This document shows, piece by piece, positions 53,120 to 61,622 of a stretch of 64,000 nt of DNA; positions within the stretch are counted from its first letter, which is position 1, and each line of letters begins with the position of its first letter. The notes below the pieces were generated by a model. That model worked only from the letters and a program-made list of their open reading frames with translations, searched no databases and was not told the DNA's origin. The position numbers were made by a program, and so were the translations under genes. This DNA is from Stenotrophomonas sp. SAU14A_NAIMI4_5 (GTDB taxonomy: Bacteria; Pseudomonadota; Gammaproteobacteria; Xanthomonadales; Xanthomonadaceae): positions 143,430-207,429 of the forward strand of contig NZ_CP026003.1 of assembly GCF_003086795.1 (NCBI RefSeq), written 5' to 3'.

Positions 53120-54271
53120 ATGATCACTGTTACCTCGCCGCGCGCGCTCCTCACCTTCGTGGCCGTCGCCCTGCTCGCCGGCTGCGCCACCACCGGCACC
53201 CGTCCGGGCACACCGGCCGCCAAGCCCGCTGCCGCCACCTACGCCAAGGTCGACTGGAAGGTGTTGCCGGCGGTCTCCGATGCCGACCTGCAGGCCGGCT
53301 TCGTTGCCTGGCGCAGCAGCTGCACCCGCCTGAAGAACGATGCGGTCTGGGCCCAGCTCTGCGCGACCGCAGCCACGGTATCCGACAAGGATCCGGCGGC
53401 GATCCGGCAGTTCCTGCAGCGCGACCTCGATGTTTACGCACTGCGCGCCGGGGGCCACCAGGCCGATGGCCTGATCACCGGCTACTACGAACCCATCTAC
53501 CCCGGCAGCCTGACCCGCACGGCCACCGCCACGGTGCCGGTGTATGGCACGCCCGACGATCTGATCGTGGTGCAGCTGGACAGCCTCTACCCCGAGCTGA
53601 AGGGCAAGCGCCTGCGTGGCCGCCTCGACGGCAAGGTGCTCAAGCCCTATGACGACGCCGGCACCATCGCCAGCAAGGGGTCCAAGGCGCCCGTGCTGGC
53701 CTGGCTGACCGAACCGATGGACCTGCAGCTGCTGCAGATCCAGGGCTCGGGCCGCGTGCGCCTGGCCGATGGCACCCAGGTGCGGCTGGCCTATGCCGAG
53801 CAGAACGGCCACCCCTACCGCGCCATCGGCCGCTGGCTGGTGGACCAGGGCGAGCTGAAGAAGGAAGACGTCACCATGGACGCGATCCGCGCGTGGGCGA
53901 AGGCGCACCCGGCGCGCGTGCCGGAGCTGCTGCGCAGCAACCCCAGCTACGTGTTCTTCGTGCGCAGCGCCGACAGCCCGGAAGGCCCGCGCGGGTCGCT
54001 GAATGTGCCGCTGACCGCCGGCTACAGCGTGGCGGTCGACCGCAGCGTGGTGCCGCTGGGCAGCCTGCTGTGGCTTTCCACCACGCGCCCGGACGGCAGC
54101 CCGGTGGTGCGCCCGGTGGCCGCGCAGGACACCGGCGGCGCCATTGCCGGCGAGGTGCGCGCCGACCTGTACTGGGGCAGCGGCGATGCCGCCGGCAAGC
54201 TGGCCGGCGACATGAAGCAGAAGGGCAACCTCTGGATGCTGTGGCCGAAGGGTGCACCCCTGCCGAACTGA
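53120..54271 (+). CDS. mltA: Membrane-bound lytic transglycosylase A
   Basis: 383 aa. Lipobox LLAGCATT. MltA domain (about 90-280; GLITGYYEPIYPGS) followed by a 3D domain (about 290-375; LGSLLWLS, AAQDTGGAI, ADLYWGSGDAAG) that supplies the catalytic Asp. Cleaves glycan strands at MurNAc-GlcNAc. The ATG at 53120 is preferred. Confidence 0.94.
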   Translation: MITVTSPRALLTFVAVALLAGCATTGTRPGTPAAKPAAATYAKVDWKVLPAVSDADLQAGFVAWRSSCTRLKNDAVWAQLCATAATVSDKDPAAIRQFLQRDLDVYALRAGGHQADGLITGYYEPIYPGSLTRTATATVPVYGTPDDLIVVQLDSLYPELKGKRLRGRLDGKVLKPYDDAGTIASKGSKAPVLAWLTEPMDLQLLQIQGSGRVRLADGTQVRLAYAEQNGHPYRAIGRWLVDQGELKKEDVTMDAIRAWAKAHPARVPELLRSNPSYVFFVRSADSPEGPRGSLNVPLTAGYSVAVDRSVVPLGSLLWLSTTRPDGSPVVRPVAAQDTGGAIAGEVRADLYWGSGDAAGKLAGDMKQKGNLWMLWPKGAPLPN

Positions 54272-54279
54272 ACCGGCAA

Positions 54280-54318
54280 GGGGTCGGATCCCTTGCCGTA
54301 GGCAAGGGCTCTGACCCC
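54280..54318. repeat. GGGGTC-type palindromic element, copy 3
   Basis: GGGGTCGGATCCCTTGCC followed by its inverted partner ending GGGCTCTGACCCC. It begins 9 bases after the mltA stop. Confidence 0.8.
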
Positions 54319-54380
54319 GAATGGCTGATAATGGCGCCATTCCGAACTCTCCGGCCGCCGCTGCGGCCAGGACCCCTGCA

Positions 54381-54674
54381 ATGAAGAACATCAAGAACAA
54401 CACCGCCAGGAAGTACTACAAGCACTGGGCCGAATCGGGCCTGGGCAAGGGCAACGTGCTGATGGAAGCCCGCGGCGAGAAGATCGTGCGCCAGGTGGAA
54501 ATCTACGGCACCAAGCTGGTCTGGGCCGACGAGCACGGCCAGAGCGACGACCGTTTCCTGCTGGCCGACCAGCCGGTGTCGTTCCTCGATTTCGACGAGG
54601 ACGATGAGATCTCCGCGCGCGAATTTGAAAGCGCTTGGAAGAAGGCCAGGGAAGCCACCGGCTACCCGGTGTAA
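54381..54674 (+). CDS. Small conserved-looking protein, 97 aa
   Basis: Not recognised. Charged, soluble. Begins MKNIKNNTARKYYKHW, then GKGNVLMEARGEKIVRQVEI and acidic LDFDEDDEIS. AGGACC lies 8 bases upstream of the ATG; an in-frame ATG at 54321 would add 20 residues. The high charge and lack of signal suggest a cytoplasmic protein of unknown function. Confidence 0.7.
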   Translation: MKNIKNNTARKYYKHWAESGLGKGNVLMEARGEKIVRQVEIYGTKLVWADEHGQSDDRFLLADQPVSFLDFDEDDEISAREFESAWKKAREATGYPV

Positions 54675-54695
54675 ACACCGCTCCACCCCGCCTTA

Positions 54696-54827
54696 GTAGA
54701 GTCGAGCCATGCTCGACTGCTCCACCGCCCTCGTAGAGTCGAGCTTGCTCGACTGCTCCACCGCCCTCGTAGAGTCGAGCTTGCTCGACTGCTCCTGACA
54801 ACGGCAGTCGAGCAAGCTCGACTCTAC
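54696..54827. repeat. SMAG-type REP array, three forward copies and one reverse
   Basis: Copies at 54696-54719, 54733-54754 and 54769-54791 (36-37 bp apart) on GTAGAGTCGAGC...GCTCGACTG, then a reverse copy 54805-54827. Ends 13 bases before the Zur-like box. Confidence 0.88.
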
Positions 54828-54840
54828 GGGCTTTGCGCCT

Positions 54841-54863
54841 GAAATGTTATATGATTACATTTC
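54841..54863. promoter_or_regulatory. Zur-like box
   Basis: GAAATGT-N9-ACATTTC with further internal symmetry (TTAT/ATTA). Matches the gammaproteobacterial Zur pattern on GAAATGTTAT/ATAACATTTC. Sits 21 bp before the receptor start. Confidence 0.75.
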
Positions 54864-54883
54864 ATCCGCACCCTTCCACCCCC

Positions 54884-56929
54884 ATGAAAACCTCCACGCT
54901 GGTGGCCGCCCTCGCGGCTGCCCCGTTCGCCCCTGAAGCGTTCGCACAGTCCGCCGATGCCGCGCTCACCCTCGGCAAGGTGCAGGTGCACCAGCACGGC
55001 GAAGGCCAGCTCAGCGCACACCAGGTGCTGACCTCGGTGGACGTGCTCGGCGCGGACCAGATCGAAGACCGCAACGTCTCGCACAGCTGGGAACTGCTGG
55101 GGCAGATGCCCGGCATCCAGCTCACCGAAACGCGGCAGGGTGCGGAGTCGGGCAAGGTCAGCTTCCGCGCCTTCAACGGCGAGGGCTACCTCAACGCCAT
55201 CAAGACCCTCATCGACGGCATCCCCAGCAACGTCAACAGCGGCAACCAGCGCTTCATCGACATGCTGTTCCCGCTGGAAATCAGCTACATCGAAGTGGTG
55301 CGCGGGACCAACGATCCGCGCTACGGCCTGCACAACATCGGCGGCAACGTGAACTTCGGTACGCGCCAGGGCGGCAACTACACCGATGCGCGGCTGGCCT
55401 ACGGCAGCTACAACACCCGCGATGCGCAGCTGGCGATCGGCCGCGAAAGCAATGGCTTCGCGCAGAACTACTTCATCGGCACCCAAGCCAGCGATGGCTA
55501 CCGCGACCACGACACCTCGAAGAAGTACTCGCTGGGCGGCAAATGGTTCTACGGCTCGCTGGACGACGGCCTACGCGTGGGCCTGACCGCGCGCGCCTAT
55601 CACCACGAAGCGGACGAGCCCGGCTTCATGACCGCCAACGAACTGCGCACGCATCGTCGTGGCAGCGACCTGCGCAACGCCAACGATGGCGATGACCGCG
55701 ACATGCGCCAGATCGCCGCGCACGTGGACCTGAAGCTGTCCGACGCGCTGACCTTCGGCACGCGGCTGTACTACAACCGTTATGAAGACGACCGCCGCGT
55801 GACCTTCAGTGACCTGCCCACCGGCAACCTGCCGCGCCAGCGCCGCGTGTGGGATGAGCGCCAGACCGGCCTGCTCAGCACGCTCACCTGGCAGGCCAGT
55901 CCCGCGCTTACCGTCGAAGGCGGCCTGAACTACGAGCAGCAGGACAACGGCTACATCCGCGAGCGCTACGCCTACGCCGAACCCACCGATTACAGCCAGG
56001 CGCCGGCGCGCGTGCAGAACAACGACCGCCACAGCTTCGACAACTGGGGCGCCTACGTGCAGGCCATCTACCAGCCCGCCGAGGCGTGGAAGATCGTGCC
56101 GGCCTACCGCGTCGACCGTTTCAGTGGCAGCACGCACCTGATGACCGGCGTCAGCGGCCGCCTGCAGGACTACGGCACCATCGGCCAGCCCAAGCTGAGC
56201 GTCATCCACAGTCTGGGCCAGACCACTCACGTCTACGCCAACTGGGGCCGCACCTTCCAGGTGCTGACCGGCTCCACTGCGCCGGCTTACCTCACCCCGG
56301 GGCAGGCGCCGATGCAGCCGTCCACCAACACCGGCATGGAGCTGGGCCTGAAGTTCGAGCCGTTCGCCGGCAGCCAGGCACGCCTGGCGGTGTGGCAGCA
56401 GGATGCGGAAAACGAGGTGTCCAACATGCCGGCCACCGGCACCACGGTCACCCTGGGCAAGACCCGTCGCCGCGGCGTGGACGCGCAGCTGAGCCTGCAG
56501 CTGGGCGATGACTGGACGGTGTGGGCCTCGCACGCCTACCAGGAAGCGAAGATCACCCGCGACGACCGCGATGCCGGCATTTCGCTGCAGGGCAGGGAAG
56601 TGGCCGCCACCCCGCGTCATATCAGCAACCTGGGCGTGGACTACCGCGCCAGCGACGCGCTGCGCCTCGGTCTGCAGGCCCGCGCGCAGGGCGATTACTA
56701 CCTGGAAGAGCGCAACGAGGCCGGCAAGTTCGGCAGCTTCGCCGTGCTCGACCTCAGCGCCGCGTACCAGATCAATCCACGCTGGAGCGTGGACCTGCAG
56801 CTGAAGAACGTCACCGGCCGCGAGTACGCCTACGCCTGGTACGACAGCTTCTTCTGGGACAGCGCTCGCCCGATGTTCTCGCCGGCCCCGGGCCGCAGCG
56901 TGTTCGTCGGCCTGAACATGAAGCTGTAG
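54884..56929 (+). CDS. TonB-dependent receptor, probably for zinc
   Basis: 681 aa. Signal peptide (LVAALAAAPFAPEAFAQ), then an N-terminal plug (VLTSVDVLGADQIEDRNVSH ... GIQLTETRQ) and a beta barrel ending in a Leu after an aromatic-poor tail (VFVGLNMKL). Several His near the mature N terminus (VHQHGEG, SAHQ) and a Zur-like box upstream suggest zinc import, comparable in role to ZnuD. The ATG at 54884 is downstream of the Zur-like box; a start at 54833 would place the operator inside the gene, so it was rejected. Confidence 0.88.
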   Translation: MKTSTLVAALAAAPFAPEAFAQSADAALTLGKVQVHQHGEGQLSAHQVLTSVDVLGADQIEDRNVSHSWELLGQMPGIQLTETRQGAESGKVSFRAFNGEGYLNAIKTLIDGIPSNVNSGNQRFIDMLFPLEISYIEVVRGTNDPRYGLHNIGGNVNFGTRQGGNYTDARLAYGSYNTRDAQLAIGRESNGFAQNYFIGTQASDGYRDHDTSKKYSLGGKWFYGSLDDGLRVGLTARAYHHEADEPGFMTANELRTHRRGSDLRNANDGDDRDMRQIAAHVDLKLSDALTFGTRLYYNRYEDDRRVTFSDLPTGNLPRQRRVWDERQTGLLSTLTWQASPALTVEGGLNYEQQDNGYIRERYAYAEPTDYSQAPARVQNNDRHSFDNWGAYVQAIYQPAEAWKIVPAYRVDRFSGSTHLMTGVSGRLQDYGTIGQPKLSVIHSLGQTTHVYANWGRTFQVLTGSTAPAYLTPGQAPMQPSTNTGMELGLKFEPFAGSQARLAVWQQDAENEVSNMPATGTTVTLGKTRRRGVDAQLSLQLGDDWTVWASHAYQEAKITRDDRDAGISLQGREVAATPRHISNLGVDYRASDALRLGLQARAQGDYYLEERNEAGKFGSFAVLDLSAAYQINPRWSVDLQLKNVTGREYAYAWYDSFFWDSARPMFSPAPGRSVFVGLNMKL

Positions 56930-56936
56930 CCCGGAT

Positions 56937-56976
56937 GGGGTCGGATCCCTTTCCGCCAGGAAAGGGCTCTGACCCC
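56937..56976. repeat. GGGGTC-type palindromic element, copy 4
   Basis: GGGGTCGGATCCCTTTCC followed by its inverted partner ending GGGCTCTGACCCC, between the receptor stop and the convergent higA stop. Confidence 0.8.
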
Positions 56977-56984
56977 GGGCAGGT

Positions 56985-57281
56985 TCATGCCACCGCGTTG
57001 TAAGGCTCGATCCGCGCCAGCACCTCGGCCAGCTTCTCCTTGGTCATCGCCGCATCGAAATCCGCCTGCAGTCCGATCCAGAACTTGTCGGACACGCCGA
57101 AGTAACGGGACAGCCGCAGTCCGGTATCTGCAGTCACGGCGCGCTGGCCGGTAACAATCTCGCCGATCCGGCGCTGTGACACGCCGATCGCTTTGGCCAA
57201 GCGGTACTGGGTGATGCCCAGCGGCTCCAGAAACTCATGCAGCAGGATCTCGCCGGGAGCGGGGTAGGGGACGGTTCGCAT
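56985..57281 (-). CDS. higA: HigA family antitoxin
   Basis: 98 aa. Opening PAPGEILLHEFLEPLGITQY and HTH motif RLAKAIGVSQRRIGEIVTGQ, the classical HigA signature. 13 bases after the toxin gene. Binds HigB and represses the operon. Confidence 0.93.
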   Translation of the reverse strand: MRTVPYPAPGEILLHEFLEPLGITQYRLAKAIGVSQRRIGEIVTGQRAVTADTGLRLSRYFGVSDKFWIGLQADFDAAMTKEKLAEVLARIEPYNAVA

Positions 57282-57294
57282 GCGCGCGGCTCCT

Positions 57295-57576
57295 TCAGTG
57301 GTAATCGACAATTTCGACTTCGGCGGGGCCTTCTCGGGTCCAGACGAAGCACAATCGGAACTGATCATTGATGCGGATGCTGTACTGGCCGCACCGGTTT
57401 CCGTGCAACGGCTCCAAGCGATTGGCCGGAGGTATGCGCAGATCCCGCAGATCGGCCGCAACGTTGAGCATCGCCAGCTTGCGCAGGGCAGCGGCTTCGA
57501 TGTGGCGCCACCTCGGCACGCGTTGGCCATCGAACAGCGCCTGCGTGCGTTTGCAGCCGAACGACTGGATAGGCAT
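57295..57576 (-). CDS. higB: HigB/RelE-like toxin
   Basis: 93 aa. MPIQSFGCKRTQALFDGQRV, then RKLAMLNVAADLRDLRIPP, NRLEPLHGNRCGQYSIRIND, and the end VEIVDYH, all conserved in HigB mRNA interferases. Toxin first, antitoxin second, as is usual for higBA. Confidence 0.93.
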   Translation of the reverse strand: MPIQSFGCKRTQALFDGQRVPRWRHIEAAALRKLAMLNVAADLRDLRIPPANRLEPLHGNRCGQYSIRINDQFRLCFVWTREGPAEVEIVDYH

Positions 57577-57583
57577 GGTAGTA

Positions 57584-57603
57584 ACGATTGTCGATAGTAT
57601 CGT
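57584..57603. promoter_or_regulatory. Dyad upstream of higB
   Basis: ACGAT-N10-ATCGT, 7 bp before the higB ATG on the minus strand. Candidate HigA autoregulation site. Confidence 0.5.
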
Positions 57604-57698
57604 AAGGCGTTAGTATTCGATCAGCAAGCCTGGCATGTAATTCCCAGGCACGACGTCCGGTGACGCATACGAAGTGATCTGATGCCCGCCCCCCGTTT

Positions 57699-57715
57699 TG
57701 CACTACATTGGTGCA
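57699..57715. promoter_or_regulatory. NtrC box touching the ntrB start
   Basis: TGCACTACATTGGTGCA is a full match to TGCACY-N5-GGTGCA. It ends on the base before the ATG of ntrB. NtrC sites in this position repress the operon in enteric bacteria (glnL promoter). Confidence 0.8.
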
Positions 57716-58777
57716 ATGTCCGACCCCGCACCCCCGCCGTCCCTCGATGCCCTCGGCACGCCGCTGGCCTGGGCCGGGGCCGATGGCCGCATCATCGGCT
57801 GCAATCCCGCCTTCGCCCGCTGGCTGGGCGTCAGCGTCCGCCGCCTGATCGGCCAGCCGCTGGCCGCGCTGGAAGTGCAGGGCGAGGCGCTGGCCCATTT
57901 CCTTGCCCGCGACGAGCGCGACAGTCTGCGCCTTAACCGCCTGGCGCTGGCCCTGCCGGGTGAGGGCGCGCGCTTCGCCGAGGGCTGGATGAGCCGCCGC
58001 GACGATGGTGGCTGGCTGCTGGAAGCGCATCCGGTCGACGAATTCCCGGGCCTGGACCCGACCCAGGCCCTGCCCAGCGCGCTCAGTGCCGCGCTGAAGG
58101 GCCTGGCCCACGAGCTGCGCAATCCGCTGGCCGGCCTGAAGGGCGCGGCGCAGCTGCTGGCCCGCCGTGCCGCCCAGCGCGATGCCAGCGAGCGCGAGCT
58201 GATCGAGCTGATCGGTTCGGAGATCGAACGCCTCAACGGCCTGCTCGACCAGCTGCTGTCGCCGGCCCCGGCCGCACCGCATGCGCCGCTGAACATCCAT
58301 GCCTCGCTGGAACGCGTGCTGCGCCTGGCCGAGAGCGAGGCCGGCTGGGCCGTGCGTCTGCAGCGCGACTACGACCCCAGCATTCCCGAACTCGATGGCG
58401 ATGCCGACCGCCTCACCCAGGCGGTGTGGAACCTGGTGCGCAACGCCATCCAGGCCGGCGCCGGGGTCATCACCCTGCGCACGCGCGTGGAGCATGGCGT
58501 GCGCATCGCCGAACAGCTGCACACCCTGGCCCTGCGCCTGGAAATCGCCGACGACGGCCGTGGCGTACCCGAGGAACTGGCCGAGCACCTGTTCCTGCCG
58601 CTGGTCAGTGGCCGCGCCGAAGGCACCGGTCTGGGTCTGGCGCTGGCCCAGCAGGTGGCGCGCGAACACCGCGGCACGCTCACCTACCGCTCGCGGCCGG
58701 GACATACCGTGTTCACCCTGCTGCTGCCGATCGGCAACGGCGCCGCCCCGGCCGAGGAGGCCCCGCGCGATGTCTGA
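57716..58777 (+). CDS. ntrB: Nitrogen sensor kinase NtrB
   Basis: 353 aa. PAS-like N terminus (ADGRIIGCNPAFARWLGVS), phosphoacceptor His in LAHELRNPLAGLKGAA (about residue 132), N box NLVRNAIQAGA, G boxes ADDGRGVPEEL and GTGLGLALAQQVA. With PII it controls NtrC phosphorylation. No ribosome site precedes the ATG, and the NtrC box lies directly in front, so the message may be leaderless. Ends 8 bases inside ntrC. Confidence 0.95.
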   Translation: MSDPAPPPSLDALGTPLAWAGADGRIIGCNPAFARWLGVSVRRLIGQPLAALEVQGEALAHFLARDERDSLRLNRLALALPGEGARFAEGWMSRRDDGGWLLEAHPVDEFPGLDPTQALPSALSAALKGLAHELRNPLAGLKGAAQLLARRAAQRDASERELIELIGSEIERLNGLLDQLLSPAPAAPHAPLNIHASLERVLRLAESEAGWAVRLQRDYDPSIPELDGDADRLTQAVWNLVRNAIQAGAGVITLRTRVEHGVRIAEQLHTLALRLEIADDGRGVPEELAEHLFLPLVSGRAEGTGLGLALAQQVAREHRGTLTYRSRPGHTVFTLLLPIGNGAAPAEEAPRDV

Positions 58778-60218
58778 TTCCCCTATCTCCGCGCAGCGCA
58801 TCTGGGTGGTCGACGATGACCGCGCCGTGCGCTTCGTGCTGTGCACCGCGCTGCGCGAGGCCGGCTACCAGGTCGTCGATTTCGACAGCGCCGCCCCCGC
58901 CCTGCAGGCCTTGAACGAAGGGCCTGCACCGGCACTGCTGTTCACCGATGTGCGCATGCCCGGCGACGATGGCCTGGTGCTGCTGGACAAGCTGAAGGCT
59001 GCGCTGCCGCAGCTGCCGGTGGTGGTGATGTCGGCCTACACCGATGTGGCCAGCACGGCGGGCGCGTTCCGCGGTGGCGCACACGAGTTCCTGTCCAAGC
59101 CCTTTGACCTCGACGATGCAGTCGCGCTGGCCCAGCGCGTGCTGCCCGCCGTGGCACCAGCACTGGCCGCGCCCGCCCCGGTGGCCGAAACGCCCAGCGA
59201 CCAGCCGCCACAGCTGGTGGGCGACACGCCACCGATGCGCGCGCTGTTCCGCGCCATCGGCCGGCTGGCGCAGGCACCGCTGGCGGTGCTCATCACCGGC
59301 GAAACCGGCACCGGCAAGGAACTGGTGGCCAACGCCCTGCACCGCGAATCACCGCGTGCGCAGGGCCCGTTCGTTGCGCTCAATACCGCCGCCATCCCCG
59401 CCGAACTGCTGGAAAGCGAACTGTTCGGCCACGAGGCCGGCGCGTTCACCGGTGCGCAGCGCCGCCACATCGGCCGCTTCGAGCAGGCCAACGGCGGCAC
59501 GTTGTTCCTCGATGAAATCGGCGACATGCCGCTGCCGCTGCAGACGCGCCTGCTGCGCGTGCTGGCCCAGGGCGAATTCTTCCGCGTCGGTGGCCGCGAG
59601 CTGATCCATGTGGATGTGCGCGTGGTCGCTGCCACCCACCAGGACCTGGAAGGGCTGGTCGCGCAGGGGAAATTCCGTGCCGACCTGCTGCATCGCCTCG
59701 ATGTGGTGCGCCTGCAGCTGCCGCCGCTGCGCGACCGCCGCGAGGACATCGCGCAGCTGGCCACCACCTTCCTGGCCGCCGCCGCGCACAAGCTGGACAC
59801 GCCGCCGAAGCGGCTCACCGCCGCGGCCCTGCAGGCGCTGCGCGAGCACGACTGGCCGGGCAACGTGCGTGAACTGGAAAACGTCTGCTGGCGCATGGCT
59901 GCACTCGCCGCCGCCGACACCATCGGCGTGGCCGACGTCGATACCGCGTTGAACCGCAGCCGCAGCCGTCGTGGCAGCAGCGCGGGTGCCGATCCGGGCC
60001 AGTGGGAAACGCTGCTGTCCGAATGGGCGCGGCGGCAGCTGGCCGAAGGTACCGAAGGCCTGCATGCACAGGTGCGCGAGCGCGTGGACCACGCCCTGCT
60101 GGAAGCCGCGCTGCAGATCACCCATGGCCGACGCGCCGAAGCCGCCGCACGGCTCGGCCTGGGCCGTAACACGCTGACCCGCAAACTGGGCGCCGGCCGC
60201 CGCCGCGGGGGCCATTGA
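58770..60218 (+). CDS. ntrC: Nitrogen regulator NtrC
   Basis: 482 aa sigma-54 activator. Receiver domain with phosphoacceptor Asp60 in [13 protein letters not shown] and Lys in LSKPF; AAA+ domain with Walker A GETGTGKE and the sigma-54 contact GAFTGA; C-terminal helix-turn-helix [20 protein letters not shown]. Overlaps ntrB by 8 bases. Expected to activate glnA through its sigma-54 promoter. Confidence 0.96.
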   Translation: MSDSPISAQRIWVVDDDRAVRFVLCTALREAGYQVVDFDSAAPALQALNEGPAPALLFTDVRMPGDDGLVLLDKLKAALPQLPVVVMSAYTDVASTAGAFRGGAHEFLSKPFDLDDAVALAQRVLPAVAPALAAPAPVAETPSDQPPQLVGDTPPMRALFRAIGRLAQAPLAVLITGETGTGKELVANALHRESPRAQGPFVALNTAAIPAELLESELFGHEAGAFTGAQRRHIGRFEQANGGTLFLDEIGDMPLPLQTRLLRVLAQGEFFRVGGRELIHVDVRVVAATHQDLEGLVAQGKFRADLLHRLDVVRLQLPPLRDRREDIAQLATTFLAAAAHKLDTPPKRLTAAALQALREHDWPGNVRELENVCWRMAALAAADTIGVADVDTALNRSRSRRGSSAGADPGQWETLLSEWARRQLAEGTEGLHAQVRERVDHALLEAALQITHGRRAEAAARLGLGRNTLTRKLGAGRRRGGH

Positions 60219-60312
60219 ACGCCCCCTGCACGCGGTCCTCGCGCCCGCTTGCCGAACTGTTGATCCGCCATGGACGATGCCGTCCGTAGTGTTCCCTGCA
60301 AGGAGTTTCCTG

Positions 60313-60882
60313 ATGCGCCTGTCATTTGCCATCCTGCCGCTGTCTGCCGCCGTGCTGCTGTCTGCCTGTGGCAGCGCGCCGCAGAAGCCGCAGCCCACGC
60401 CGCCGCCGGTGGTCACTACGCCCGTGGCCCAGCTGGCCGAAGCCAACCTGGCGCCGGCCTCGGCCAGCATCGTCAGTGGCCGCCTGGTGCTGAAGACCGA
60501 AAGCGGTGGCGTGCACCTGACCGGCCTGGTCGGTGGCCTGCAGCCGATGCAGCAGGCGGGTTTCCATATCCACGAACGCGGTGACTGCAGCGCGGTGGAT
60601 GCCAGCAGTGCCGGCAACCACTTCAACCCCGCCGCCAGCGCGCACGGTCGTGCGGGCAGCGGCAAGCATCATCTGGGTGACATCGACAACCTGCAGGCTG
60701 ATGCCCAGGGCCGCGCGAATGTCGATGTGCACCTGAAGGGCGTTACCCTTGGGGGAGGCGCCGCCACCGATATTGCCGGACGTGCACTGGTCGTGCATGC
60801 CAACGCCGATGACTATCGCAGCCAGCCCGCCGGCAATGCCGGCGTCCGCATCGCCTGCGGTGTGATCCGGGTTACCCGCTGA
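60313..60882 (+). CDS. sodC: Cu/Zn superoxide dismutase lipoprotein, copy 1
   Basis: 189 aa. Lipobox LLSACGS. Metal ligands in GFHIHERGDC, NHFNP, HGRAGSGKHHLGDI and VVHANADDY; disulfide Cys in GDCS and RIACGVI. AAGGAG ribosome site. Converts superoxide in the periplasm. The second copy follows 31 bases later. Confidence 0.9.
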   Translation: MRLSFAILPLSAAVLLSACGSAPQKPQPTPPPVVTTPVAQLAEANLAPASASIVSGRLVLKTESGGVHLTGLVGGLQPMQQAGFHIHERGDCSAVDASSAGNHFNPAASAHGRAGSGKHHLGDIDNLQADAQGRANVDVHLKGVTLGGGAATDIAGRALVVHANADDYRSQPAGNAGVRIACGVIRVTR

Positions 60883-60913
60883 TCGCCACGGGCTTCATTC
60901 CAAGGAGAGTTCC

Positions 60914-61546
60914 ATGCGTCTGATCCATACCTCGCTGTTCGCGGCCATCGCCGCCCTGGGCCTGGCGGCCTGCAACCAGCAGCCGGCAGCCCCGGAAGCC
61001 GAAGCCCCGGCGACCACCCCGGCCGAAGGTTCGGCAGCACCGGCTGATCCGGCCGCTGCACCGGCCACCGAAGCCGCTCCGGCCACCGATGCCACGGCCA
61101 GCGCCGAACTGGCACCGACCCAGGGCAACGAGACCAAGGGCAGCGTCACCTTCAAGGTCGTCGACGGCAAGGTGCACGTGACCGGCCAGATCACCGGCCT
61201 GAAGCCGGGCAGCGAGCACGGCTTCCACATCCACGAGAAGGGCGACTGCAGCGCGCCGGACGGCATGAGCGCCGGCGGCCACTTCAACCCGGGCAAGCAG
61301 GACCACGGCAACGTCTCGGCCGATCCGCACCACGGCGGCGACATGCCCAACATCAAGGCCGACGACAAGGGCGTGGCCACCATCGACGGCCCGGTCTCGA
61401 GCAACGTCAACATCGGCAAGGGTGATGACTTCGACATCATCGGCCGCGGCCTGATCGTCCACGCCGATGCGGACGACTACAAGACCCAGCCGACCGGCAA
61501 CGCCGGCGCGCGCTTGGCCTGCGCGGTCATCCAGAAGGCCCCGTAA
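60914..61546 (+). CDS. sodC: Cu/Zn superoxide dismutase lipoprotein, copy 2
   Basis: 210 aa. Lipobox LGLAACNQ, then a Pro/Ala/Glu-rich spacer of about 50 residues, longer than in copy 1. Metal-site residues GFHIHEKGDC, GHFNP, HGNVSADPHHGGDM, IVHADADDY are all present. AAGGAG ribosome site. Ends at a strong terminator. Confidence 0.92.
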   Translation: MRLIHTSLFAAIAALGLAACNQQPAAPEAEAPATTPAEGSAAPADPAAAPATEAAPATDATASAELAPTQGNETKGSVTFKVVDGKVHVTGQITGLKPGSEHGFHIHEKGDCSAPDGMSAGGHFNPGKQDHGNVSADPHHGGDMPNIKADDKGVATIDGPVSSNVNIGKGDDFDIIGRGLIVHADADDYKTQPTGNAGARLACAVIQKAP

Positions 61547-61559
61547 GGCACAACGAAGA

Positions 61560-61586
61560 ACGCCGGCGAACGCCGGCGTTTTTTTT
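61560..61586 (+). terminator. Rho-independent terminator after sodC
   Basis: ACGCCGGC-GAAC-GCCGGCGT followed by eight T, 14 bases past the stop. Confidence 0.9.
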
Positions 61587-61591
61587 CAGCG

Positions 61592-61614
61592 GTAGTGCCG
61601 GCCGCTGGCCGGCA
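61592..61614 (+). repeat. SMAG-type REP palindrome
   Basis: GTAG + TGCCGGCC...GGCCGGCA, the same sequence as at 839-861, between convergent genes. Confidence 0.85.
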
Positions 61615-61622
61615 ATCGCAGA

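Noticed and set aside
54833..54883. Earlier start for the TonB-dependent receptor
   Set aside because: It would place the Zur-like operator inside the coding region and spoil the signal peptide.
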